This document shows, one piece after another, positions 16,460 to 22,295 of a stretch of 22,295 nucleotides of DNA. The DNA lies in contig JAILGO010000006.1 of the NCBI GenBank assembly GCA_024696725.1, forward strand, positions 1 to 22,295, given 5' to 3'. The notes under the pieces were generated by a model that saw nothing but the letters and a program-made list of their open reading frames with translations, was not told the origin of the DNA and ran no database searches. A program made the translations under genes and the position numbers. Source of the DNA: Eubacterium sp. Its GTDB lineage: Bacteria > Bacillota > Clostridia > Oscillospirales > Acutalibacteraceae. Numbering within the stretch: the stretch's first letter is position 1; each line of letters opens with the position of its first letter.

Positions 16460-17569
16460 TTATTTTACTTTAATCTTTTTGTCAAATAGTGCCTTCAGCT
16501 CAGACGAGGCTTTCCCGCCGAGCTTCAAAACCACATAGCTGATTATAAACGATAACGCGATACAGCAGCATTTCATAAGTAGCTCGTTATAATCGGTAAG
16601 TCCGAGCTTTTCGGCGATTTTATCCTGATAACCGACAAGATAATGGTGATTCATAAAAAGCACTGAGCTGAATTTACCGAGAAACGACGTAATGCCGTTA
16701 TTAAGTTTTCCGCTGAATAATGAAATCTCGGATACTGTAACGGTCAGCCCGACGGCTATGAGAATGAAGGGGAATATATCGTAAACAGAGCTTCGGAAAA
16801 GCTTCATATAAACAAATACGGCGAGATAAGAAACTGCTTCAAGCACGGTAAAAGCTGCTGAGCTTATGCCTCCCTTATAACGTTGCAGTATCTTTGAGGC
16901 GTCATTAATTAAAACGCCGAGACAAATTGAAATGAAACCGCGCATTATTCCCGAACTGAACACTATCCCCGAAAACATAAAGAAGTTTATGGGATGGTTT
17001 AAGCCTCTCAGCTTATAAAAAAGAATGAACGTCAGCGACACAACGATTACGGGGAATACAATCTTTTTGCAAGCTTTTTTATTGAAATAAAGCATAGTGC
17101 AGATAAAGAATAACGCGAAATACGATACGGACAGGTACCATACGACACCTGTCGCAGAAAGCGTTCTGATGCCGAAGGGCTGAAGAAAGAATAAATCCCC
17201 GATACAATCGCGCAGCATAGTTTCAGCATGTCCGAAAAGCGCAATTTTTACGCACAGTCCTATAAAAGTTGATATCAGAAAATACGGGTAAAAAAGAAGT
17301 ATTTTTTTAATTACATACTTAAAAGAGCGCTTAACAGCTTCGGTGAGCCTGATTTGTCCGTCGGTGTTTTCAATTCCCATTGTTTTTTCGAGGAATAATC
17401 CGGTCAGCATAAAGAAAAACTCAACGCCGAGAAATCCGCCCTTAAAAAGAAAAAAGGAATCGCTGCAGTGAAAAAGCACTATGCCCGCTGAAAACGCAAA
17501 GCGTAACAGCTCAATATTGCCGTTACGCTGTTTGTTCTTTATATCAGCTGTTGATGTATTCCCTGACAT
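16460..17569 (-). CDS. Acyltransferase family 3 membrane protein (OafA-like)
   Basis: Integral membrane O-acyltransferase of 369 aa, expected to move an acyl (often acetyl) group to a cell-surface glycan or lipid. Seen: about ten hydrophobic segments and the N-terminal family signature, NIELLRFAFSAGIVLFH with R23 and H34 at the expected catalytic/arginine positions, then GGFLGVEFFFMLTGLFL (44-60). The length equals that of the core membrane domain, without the extra SGNH domain of OafA. The ATG lies inside the end of the patatin gene (26-nt overlap), with GAGG 9 nt upstream, so the two are translationally coupled. No promoter of its own is seen. Acceptor substrate unknown. Confidence 0.87.
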   Translation of the reverse strand: MSGNTSTADIKNKQRNGNIELLRFAFSAGIVLFHCSDSFFLFKGGFLGVEFFFMLTGLFLEKTMGIENTDGQIRLTEAVKRSFKYVIKKILLFYPYFLISTFIGLCVKIALFGHAETMLRDCIGDLFFLQPFGIRTLSATGVVWYLSVSYFALFFICTMLYFNKKACKKIVFPVIVVSLTFILFYKLRGLNHPINFFMFSGIVFSSGIMRGFISICLGVLINDASKILQRYKGGISSAAFTVLEAVSYLAVFVYMKLFRSSVYDIFPFILIAVGLTVTVSEISLFSGKLNNGITSFLGKFSSVLFMNHHYLVGYQDKIAEKLGLTDYNELLMKCCCIALSFIISYVVLKLGGKASSELKALFDKKIKVK

Positions 17570-18389
17570 TATCCGCTACCTCAAGTCCTTGCTTATATGC
17601 GAGACGGTATATCGCCTCAAGCTTTGCAGTGCTGTTTTCAAGCGTCGAGCAGTCAAGCTCCGTCGGCGGCTGGATTACCATAGTTCTGCCCTGCGCTTCA
17701 ATCATTCTTACATAATCAAGCTCAGCGTTGTACATATTATGTCTGTCCCTGAGCGCTTCGCGAAGCAAAGGATATTTTCTGATTGTTTTCAGCAGGTTTT
17801 CGTTATAAGGCTTTTTAACAAATCCTTTATGCTGAGTCAGAACAGTGACCGCTTTTATACATCCGTCGTCAAGCGCTTTTTCAAGCGGTATTGAATCCGA
17901 AACGCCGCCGTCAAAATAAACCTCTCCGCCTATTTCGATGCCTTTCGTCATTATCGGAAGGGCACCGCTCGCCTGAACCTCCGGAAAGCTGCCTTCGCTG
18001 TCGAGGTCGGGATAAAGATATTCAGCTTTTCCTGTCTGTGCGTTCGTAACAACGCAGCAAAAAACGGTTTTCGCCCTTTTGAGCTCGTCGGTATTAACGG
18101 GTATTTCGTCAAACGCAAGGTCGCCGAAAAGCCATTCGGAATCAACTATTTCACGGTTTTTAACTATCTTTTCAAAGCTTAAAAAGCGTCTGTCGTTAAT
18201 ATAGTCCATAATAATGTCGTGCTGACGGCGTGCGTTTTTGCCGAGATAGGACACGCCGTTGCTTGCGCCCATTGAAACGCCTATTACATAGGGAAATTCG
18301 ATACCCTTCTCAATAAAAGCGTCAAGTATACCGGCGGTGTAAATGCCTCTTGTTCCGCCGCCCTCAAGGACTAATCCGCATTTATACAT
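17544..18389 (-). CDS. Patatin-like phospholipase/acyl hydrolase
   Basis: Serine acyl hydrolase of 281 aa, likely acting on membrane lipids in the cytoplasm. Seen: oxyanion loop GGGTRG (10-15), nucleophile elbow G-V-S-M-G (Ser39), and DGG with Asp160 completing the Ser-Asp dyad in YFDGGVSDSIPLEKA. The pattern resembles the RssA/YlbK/YjjU type. I chose the ATG at 18389 because AGGAGG lies 6 nt before it; the longer reading frame to 18434 would translate through the terminator hairpin of the upstream gene. It forms a coupled pair with the acyltransferase. No promoter is visible between the terminator and the start, so transcription probably comes from read-through of the small membrane protein gene. 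Family firm, substrate unknown. Confidence 0.9.
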   Translation of the reverse strand: MYKCGLVLEGGGTRGIYTAGILDAFIEKGIEFPYVIGVSMGASNGVSYLGKNARRQHDIIMDYINDRRFLSFEKIVKNREIVDSEWLFGDLAFDEIPVNTDELKRAKTVFCCVVTNAQTGKAEYLYPDLDSEGSFPEVQASGALPIMTKGIEIGGEVYFDGGVSDSIPLEKALDDGCIKAVTVLTQHKGFVKKPYNENLLKTIRKYPLLREALRDRHNMYNAELDYVRMIEAQGRTMVIQPPTELDCSTLENSTAKLEAIYRLAYKQGLEVADNVREYINS

Positions 18390-18401
18390 AATATCCTCCT
18401 G

Positions 18402-18431
18402 AAAAAACGGGCTATCCTCGGATAGCCCGTT
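18402..18431 (-). terminator. Intrinsic terminator just ahead of the patatin ribosome binding site
   Basis: Minus strand AACGGGCTATC / GATAGCCCGTT stem (11 bp), loop CGAG, then a run of six U. It ends the 83-aa gene and lies about 13 nt before the patatin start codon, immediately upstream of AGGAGG. Confidence 0.88.
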
Positions 18432-18441
18432 CAAAATTTGA

Positions 18442-18693
18442 TTATTCAGCTTTCTTGGATGCTGCCTTTTTCTTCGGAGCGGGCTTCTTTTCTTCCTTGG
18501 GCTCCTCAGCGGGAGCTTCCTCTTTAACCTCGATTATTTCAAGGTCGTTGTCGCACTCAAAGAAATCGTTATCGTCAAAGTATTCGGGCTCCTTCTTTTC
18601 GGTGAGCTTTTTAACTGCAAAATATACTGCGGCAGCAAGCGCACACAGAGCAGCGATACATGCAATAATTTTTGCTATCTTCTTGAAATCCAT
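18442..18693 (-). CDS. Small single-pass membrane protein, unknown function
   Basis: 83-aa protein I cannot assign to a named family. Seen: a short basic start, one transmembrane helix (about 6-28, IAKIIACIAALCALAAAVYFAV), a basic juxtamembrane patch (KKLTEKK), an acidic middle (DDNDFFECDNDLEIIEV) and a low-complexity tail of Pro, Glu, Ala and Lys ending in KKKAASKKAE. The positive residues on both sides of the helix leave topology open. ATG follows GGAGGT. It has a perfect consensus promoter and a strong terminator, which suggests high constitutive expression as its own short transcript, with partial read-through into the patatin gene. Confidence 0.75.
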   Translation of the reverse strand: MDFKKIAKIIACIAALCALAAAVYFAVKKLTEKKEPEYFDDNDFFECDNDLEIIEVKEEAPAEEPKEEKKPAPKKKAASKKAE

Positions 18694-18723
18694 AAATATT
18701 ACCTCCGTTTATTGCTTAAATAC

Positions 18724-18752
18724 ATTATATAAAGGAAAACGGTTAATGTCAA
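18724..18752 (-). promoter_or_regulatory. Perfect-consensus SigA promoter of the small membrane protein gene
   Basis: Minus strand TTGACA (18747-18752), exactly 17 bp, TATAAT (18724-18729), 30 nt upstream of the ATG. Confidence 0.87.
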
Positions 18753-18768
18753 GTTACAAAAAATAAAA

Positions 18769-18793
18769 AAGACATTCGCAGAAGGAATGTCTT
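18769..18793 (-). terminator. Intrinsic terminator of rpsT
   Basis: Minus strand AAGACATTC / GAATGTCTT stem (9 bp), 7-nt loop, followed by a U-run. It lies 12 nt after the rpsT stop. Confidence 0.88.
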
Positions 18794-18804
18794 AATTATT
18801 AAAA

Positions 18805-19062
18805 TTATGCTTTGTTGAGCTTGCTTGTAAGGTCGCTCTTCTTTCTCGCAGCGCAGTTCTTGTGGATAAGATTGTGGCTTGCAGCCTGGTCAATCTTCTT
18901 AACGGCAGCCTTTACAGCCTCTTCCTTATTGTCAGCGTTAGCCTCGATAGCGGCGTTAGCCTTCTTTATAGCTGTCTTGAGCGCAGAATTACGCGCCTTG
19001 TTGTTAGCAGCCTTCTTGCGGTTAACCTTAACTCTTTTCTTAGCCGACTTGATATTTGCCAT
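18805..19062 (-). CDS. rpsT: 30S ribosomal protein S20
   Basis: Primary binding protein of the 16S rRNA 5' domain in the small ribosomal subunit. Seen: 85 aa, starting [20 protein letters not shown], with the usual S20 pattern of N-terminal basic helices, a central Ala/Glu-rich helix (about 35-58) and the C-terminal [20 protein letters not shown] segment. Length is normal (83-90 aa). ATG follows AAAGGAGTGAAAAGG. It is transcribed from its own promoter through a leader of about 105 nt that contains a hairpin, and is divergent from gpr, the arrangement known from Bacillus. Confidence 0.97.
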   Translation of the reverse strand: MANIKSAKKRVKVNRKKAANNKARNSALKTAIKKANAAIEANADNKEEAVKAAVKKIDQAASHNLIHKNCAARKKSDLTSKLNKA

Positions 19063-19134
19063 TTCCTTTTCACTCCTTTTTGAGTAATAACAGCAATAAT
19101 TGACAGTGAATAAATTAATGCTTTTTATGTTTTT

Positions 19135-19158
19135 ACAAGCTTTAACACGGCAGCTTGT
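19135..19158 (-). promoter_or_regulatory. Hairpin in the rpsT 5' leader
   Basis: Minus strand ACAAGCT / AGCTTGT (7 bp) with a 10-nt loop GCCGTGTTAA, about 10 nt after the transcription start. It might be an autoregulatory target or a 5' stabiliser; there is no U-run for termination. Confidence 0.35.
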
Positions 19159-19173
19159 TTTATACGCCTTGAT

Positions 19174-19202
19174 ATATTAGCATAACTTGTAAAAAAATGC
19201 AA
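19174..19202 (-). promoter_or_regulatory. SigA promoter of rpsT
   Basis: Minus strand -35 TTGCAT (19197-19202), 17 bp, -10 TAATAT (19174-19179); it has a TGC before the -10, which makes an extended -10. Confidence 0.78.
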
Positions 19203-19221
19203 GCACTTTTTTAAATTTCGG

Positions 19222-19250
19222 GAATACTTTTATTGAAATCTTTTTTATTA
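19222..19250 (+). promoter_or_regulatory. Possible SigG/SigF-type promoter of gpr
   Basis: No SigA-like promoter is visible before gpr. GAATA (19222-19226), 17 nt, TTTATTA (19244-19250) partly resembles the forespore pattern G-x-ATA / CAT-x-x-TA. This rests on a weak match and on gpr being forespore-controlled in Bacillus. Confidence 0.28.
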
Positions 19251-19264
19251 ACGGGGGTAAAACT

Positions 19265-20089
19265 ATGAACGGCCGCACGGATTTAGCCGTAGAAAGCTAT
19301 GAAAGTAACGAAAAGGCACAGCTTGAGGGCGTTAAGATAAGCGAAAGAGGAAGTCTTACAAGCGTTGAGGTTTTAAATGAAAAGGGCGCGACGTCGCTCG
19401 GAAAGCCCGTAGGGAATTATCTTACCCTGAAGGTGAAATCCTTTATTAACGATACCGATATTTTCGACGGCAGGCTTAATGACTTTGCCGAAGCGCTCGG
19501 CTCGATGCTGCCCGAAGGCGTGAGTTCTGTGCTTGTAGCGGGACTCGGGAATAAAAATATCACAGCCGACTCGCTCGGACCGAAAACGGGAGATTATATT
19601 TTATCAACGCGCCATGTTTTCGACGAGCTTAAGCGCGCCTCGGGTTTTGAAGGGCTGTTCTGCGTTTCCTCCGTAGAAACGGGTGTTCTCGGTGAAACGG
19701 GAATTGAGACCGCGGAGATAATAAAGGGAGTTGCCGCTGAGATAAATCCGTCGTGCATTATTACCGTAGACGCTCTTGCGGATTCGTCAACGGAGCGGCT
19801 CGGAACTACCGTACAGTTCTCCGACAGCGGAATATCTCCCGGCTCGGGAGTCGGAAACCACCGCCACGAGATTTCCGAAAAAACGCTCGGCGTTCCCGTA
19901 ATCGCGATAGGGATTCCTACGGTGGTAAGCGCCTCCGTATTATCGGGCGAAAACGGCGGCGACCTGTATGTGACTCCGCGTGAGATTGACAGAATATGCG
20001 AGCAGGGAGCAAAGCTTATAGGAATGGGAATAAACGTCTGCCTTCATAAAGGAATATCCGCCGAGGATTTGTACGCCCTTGTCGGATAA
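19265..20089 (+). CDS. gpr: Germination protease GPR (spore endopeptidase), compact form
   Basis: Forespore aspartic-type endopeptidase that degrades small acid-soluble DNA-binding proteins at germination. Seen: RTDLAVE at 4-10 (the propeptide cleavage region of Bacillus GPR), VLVAGLGNKNITADSLGP (89-106, candidate catalytic D102), GIETAEIIKGV (146-156), VDALADSSTER (168-178, candidate D169), the TTVQFSDSGISPGSGVGN block, PVIAIGIPTVV (211-221) and VTPREID (236-242). It is 274 aa against roughly 320-370 in usual members: the region between IPTVV and VTPREID is only about 14 residues long (some 85 residues more in Bacillus, from memory), and the putative propeptide is six residues instead of 15-16. 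No in-frame start exists upstream; ATG follows GGGGGT. Upstream of spoIIP. Confidence 0.95.
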   Translation: MNGRTDLAVESYESNEKAQLEGVKISERGSLTSVEVLNEKGATSLGKPVGNYLTLKVKSFINDTDIFDGRLNDFAEALGSMLPEGVSSVLVAGLGNKNITADSLGPKTGDYILSTRHVFDELKRASGFEGLFCVSSVETGVLGETGIETAEIIKGVAAEINPSCIITVDALADSSTERLGTTVQFSDSGISPGSGVGNHRHEISEKTLGVPVIAIGIPTVVSASVLSGENGGDLYVTPREIDRICEQGAKLIGMGINVCLHKGISAEDLYALVG

Positions 20090-20143
20090 TGAGGCGGGTT
20101 TTTGCATATATATAATGGTAATAATATCAGTGCAGGTGCAGAT

Positions 20144-21301
20144 ATGAAAAAACGGGCGTTAATATTTATCCTTAATACTGTGATAATATTCTCGTGTGCG
20201 GGAACAGCGATTAACCTTTTGCCGCTTTCGCGGAGCGCGTCGGCCTTCGTTTTGCGTACCGCGGCTCAGCTCGCTTCACCCGATACCGCCGCAGAGGGTT
20301 TTAAGTCAAAAATTTCCGCTTATATACCCGATAATTCGGATAATACTACTAAAGCCCCGAACGGGAGGTCTGAGGAGGTTATGAAAAAAGCAGGTTCAGA
20401 GGATAGCGATGACGGCATTGATTTAACCTCGACGCCGCGGGATATTATAAAGATGATGAAAAGCGCGGAGAAAACCGTTTCAAAAAAGAAGGCAATAGGC
20501 AAGACGAGCGAGGAGCCGTATTTCGGCGGAGGCGCTCTTATTGAAAAAAACGGTGTGGAAATACAAAGCAAGATTCCGGCGGAGGTTTATAAGCCCGATA
20601 TAGTCAGCCTGCTGAAGCAGGACTCTGATTTGGTAATACGGGATAAAGCCGAGCCGACCGTGCTCGTTTATCATTCGCATACGACCGAGGCGTATTCTCT
20701 TCTCGATTCGGGTTATTATACAGAATCCGACGCGCGTTCAGACAATCCGGACCGGAACGTCGTGCGCGTCGGAACTGAGCTTGTAAGAGCGCTTGAGGCA
20801 AAGGGCTTTAAGGTAATTCACGATACGGAAATTCACGACCGCGACTATAATTCAAGCTATGACAGCTCGCGCGCCGCTGTAGAAAAGTATCTCGAGGAGT
20901 ATCCTTCAATAGAGGTAACTATTGACCTCCACCGTGACGATGTTACATATTCCGATAAAACAAAGGTTAAGCCGACGGCGGTTATAAACGGTAAAAAGGC
21001 GGCGCGAATGATGCTTATTGCGGGCTGTGAATACGGACTTGTAAAGAACTTTCCCGACTGGGAGTATAATCTTCGCTTTGACCTTCAGGTTCAGAAAAAG
21101 CTGAATTCAGAGTACGGCGGACTTATGCGACCGATTCTGTTTTCACAGCGTAAGTATAATATGTATGAAACCCATAACTCCTTTTTGCTTGAGGTAGGTA
21201 CCGACGCAAACACGCTTGAGGAGGCGTGTTATTCGGCGCGCCTTTTCGGTAACGCGCTCGGAGAGCTTATAAATGAGAAATACTTAAAGGAACGGAATTA
21301 G
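20144..21301 (+). CDS. spoIIP: Stage II sporulation protein P (SpoIIP)
   Basis: Membrane-anchored peptidoglycan amidase/endopeptidase of the SpoIIDMP engulfment machine. Seen (385 aa from this start): an N-terminal anchor helix (about 4-26), a variable Ser/Lys-rich linker (about 50-125), then the amidase domain from about 165 with VLVYHSHTTEAY (174-184; H177, H179, E182), DLHRD (261-265; H263) and a C-terminal LLEVGT with E350, the metal ligands and catalytic Glu expected of the family. I prefer the ATG at 20144 (AGGTG 5 nt upstream, giving MKKRALIFIL) over an in-frame TTG 42 nt earlier, which would add a hydrophilic extension before the anchor. It follows gpr by 54 nt; a GGCGGG-TTTTT stretch between them is at best a weak terminator. 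No convincing SigE promoter was found. Confidence 0.94.
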   Translation: MKKRALIFILNTVIIFSCAGTAINLLPLSRSASAFVLRTAAQLASPDTAAEGFKSKISAYIPDNSDNTTKAPNGRSEEVMKKAGSEDSDDGIDLTSTPRDIIKMMKSAEKTVSKKKAIGKTSEEPYFGGGALIEKNGVEIQSKIPAEVYKPDIVSLLKQDSDLVIRDKAEPTVLVYHSHTTEAYSLLDSGYYTESDARSDNPDRNVVRVGTELVRALEAKGFKVIHDTEIHDRDYNSSYDSSRAAVEKYLEEYPSIEVTIDLHRDDVTYSDKTKVKPTAVINGKKAARMMLIAGCEYGLVKNFPDWEYNLRFDLQVQKKLNSEYGGLMRPILFSQRKYNMYETHNSFLLEVGTDANTLEEACYSARLFGNALGELINEKYLKERN

Positions 21302-21303
21302 AC

Positions 21304-21528
21304 TTGAAAAGGATAACCCTTATACTGATATTGGCTGCTATTTGTGCCGCTGTCGGCTCGGCAGTCGCGTGCTATAATACCGCCGCGCTCGGATACGACA
21401 GCGCAGTTTTAGCCAAGAAGTACGACGGGGGAATAATCGTACTTGATTTTGACATTAACTATAATAAGTTAAAAGAGAAGTACAGAAACCTTAATAAATT
21501 TTTACCCGACGAATATATAGCTATATAA
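21304..21528 (+). CDS. Small putative exported/membrane protein with TTG start, unknown function
   Basis: 74-aa frame beginning 2 nt after the spoIIP stop. Seen: basic start MKR, hydrophobic helix (about 4-23, ITLILILAAICAAVGSAVAC), then a hydrophilic part with GGIIVLDFDINYNKLKEKYR. The helix is a signal anchor or a signal peptide; Cys23 is preceded by AVA, not a clear lipobox. The only start is TTG, with AAAGGA 12 nt upstream, somewhat distant, so expression may rely on coupling to spoIIP. Bacillus has a small gene, yqxA, in this position; I see no evidence of homology. The tight spacing and signal-like N-terminus favour a real gene. Confidence 0.5.
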   Translation: MKRITLILILAAICAAVGSAVACYNTAALGYDSAVLAKKYDGGIIVLDFDINYNKLKEKYRNLNKFLPDEYIAI

Positions 21529-21675
21529 TGTATAAAAACATTAATATACTTATAAAACAATATATATTGTATGCCTTGAACCATAGATTTCCAAATGTTG
21601 TTATTGTTAAAAAACAGCCAAAAAGGAACACACGGCATAGTGTGAAAAAAGACGAAAAATTTTTTAAAAAAAGTG
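21529..21675. other. AT-rich intergenic region before the rRNA promoter
   Basis: No gene is supported. It contains a perfect AT-rich palindrome ACAATAT/ATATTGT (21557-21570), a CACAC/GTGTG hairpin (21629-21644) that lacks a U-run on the plus strand, and an A/T-rich stretch (about 21653-21672) that could act as an UP element. No clear terminator for the spoIIP unit is seen. Confidence 0.6.
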
Positions 21676-21704
21676 TTGACTTTTGGATTTTTATTTGGTA
21701 TTAT
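21676..21704 (+). promoter_or_regulatory. rRNA operon promoter
   Basis: -35 TTGACT (21676-21681), exactly 17 bp, -10 TATTAT (21699-21704), with an A/T-rich UP-like stretch directly upstream. The start point should be near 21711, giving a leader of about 225 nt. Confidence 0.85.
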
Positions 21705-21710
21705 TACAAA

Positions 21711-21934
21711 GCTGTCGCAAAAAGGAGCGCGGTAAACCTTGCAATATAGCGGTTTTCACGAGTTCCGGCAGCACGCACCTTGAAAAAGAGAATAACGAAG
21801 AAAAGGAACCCGAGATTTTGAGAGTTGAAAGATACTCTGGTGCTAGAAAGCACAAACAGTAATGAACGACAGGTAAGAAATGAACCGGTCGGCTTTTGAA
21901 CGATTAGAACCGACGGAAGTTGGTTGTAATACAA
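21711..21934 (+). other. rRNA leader (pre-16S) with hairpins and a boxA-like element
   Basis: Transcribed spacer before mature 16S. Seen: hairpins AGAGT/ACTCT (21821-21838) and GTGCT/AGCAC with loop AGAA (21840-21853), and a GTCGG/CCGAC stem (21888-21914) enclosing GGCTTTTGAAC, which resembles the Firmicute boxA antitermination core (CTTTGAA). Exact function is inference. Confidence 0.5.

Positions 21935-22295
<361 letters not shown>

Noticed and set aside
18390..18434. N-terminal 15-residue extension of the patatin protein
   Set aside because: It is encoded by the terminator hairpin and the SD of the internal ATG, so the shorter start is right.
20102..20143. TTG start 14 codons upstream for SpoIIP
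   Set aside because: No SD ahead of it, and it would put a hydrophilic stretch before the membrane anchor; the ATG at 20144 fits better.
21557..21570. Perfect palindrome ACAATATATATTGT as an operator
   Set aside because: It is purely AT-rich except its ends, lies over 100 nt from the rRNA promoter and is expected by chance in such DNA.
21629..21644. CACAC/GTGTG hairpin as terminator of the spoIIP unit
   Set aside because: On the plus strand it is followed by A, not T, and the stem is only 5 bp.
21528..21749. 73-aa frame between the small TTG ORF and 16S
   Set aside because: It runs through the rRNA promoter and into the leader, lacks an SD and has no protein-like pattern.

Overview
The window looks like a chromosomal segment from a spore-forming, Gram-positive gut Clostridium relative (class Clostridia, probably Oscillospirales/Ruminococcaceae). 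The evidence is a germination protease gene (gpr) beside a stage II sporulation gene (spoIIP), near-consensus SigA-type promoters with exact 17-bp spacers, strong AGGAGG-type ribosome binding sites, a Lys-rich surface-protein C-terminus of a kind common in these bacteria, and a Clostridia-like 16S rRNA 5' end at the right edge. The taxonomic placement is from memory of such sequences, not from a search.

Layout, left to right. (1) 29-3141: an azoreductase-like flavoprotein (-) divergent from an 815-aa protein (+) resembling the GH38/GH57/polysaccharide-deacetylase-type hydrolases. (2) 3192-8837: one very large secreted protein (-) with signal peptide, FN3-like and Ig-like repeats and a lysine-rich C-terminus, converging on the hydrolase gene at a shared bidirectional terminator. 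(3) 9022-10948: a ferredoxin-nitroreductase fusion (-) divergent from an unknown membrane-anchored exported protein (+). (4) 11023-12556: a DUF218/YdcF protein (-) divergent from a metallophosphoesterase (+). (5) 12612-16419: a GPH-family sugar:cation symporter, a short MGMT-family protein and an unknown 619-aa membrane protein (all +). (6) 16460-19062: an acyltransferase-3, a patatin-like lipase, a small membrane protein and ribosomal protein S20 (all -). (7) 19265-21528: gpr, spoIIP and a 74-aa TTG-start ORF (+). (8) 21676-22295: an rRNA promoter, a leader of about 225 nt and the first ~360 nt of 16S rRNA, cut by the window end.

Functional reading. The rpsT-gpr-spoIIP order is the one known from Bacillus, where lepA follows; here an rRNA operon follows instead. 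GPR would degrade small acid-soluble spore proteins at germination, and SpoIIP acts in engulfment peptidoglycan hydrolysis. The remainder is mostly housekeeping and carbohydrate or envelope metabolism. I see no phage, insertion sequence, CRISPR array, toxin-antitoxin or defence locus, and no clear new multi-gene system. The most unusual single observations are a very compact GPR with a six-residue putative propeptide, a cre-like site filling the promoter spacer of the sugar symporter, genes placed directly behind intrinsic terminators, and two large proteins of unassigned function.
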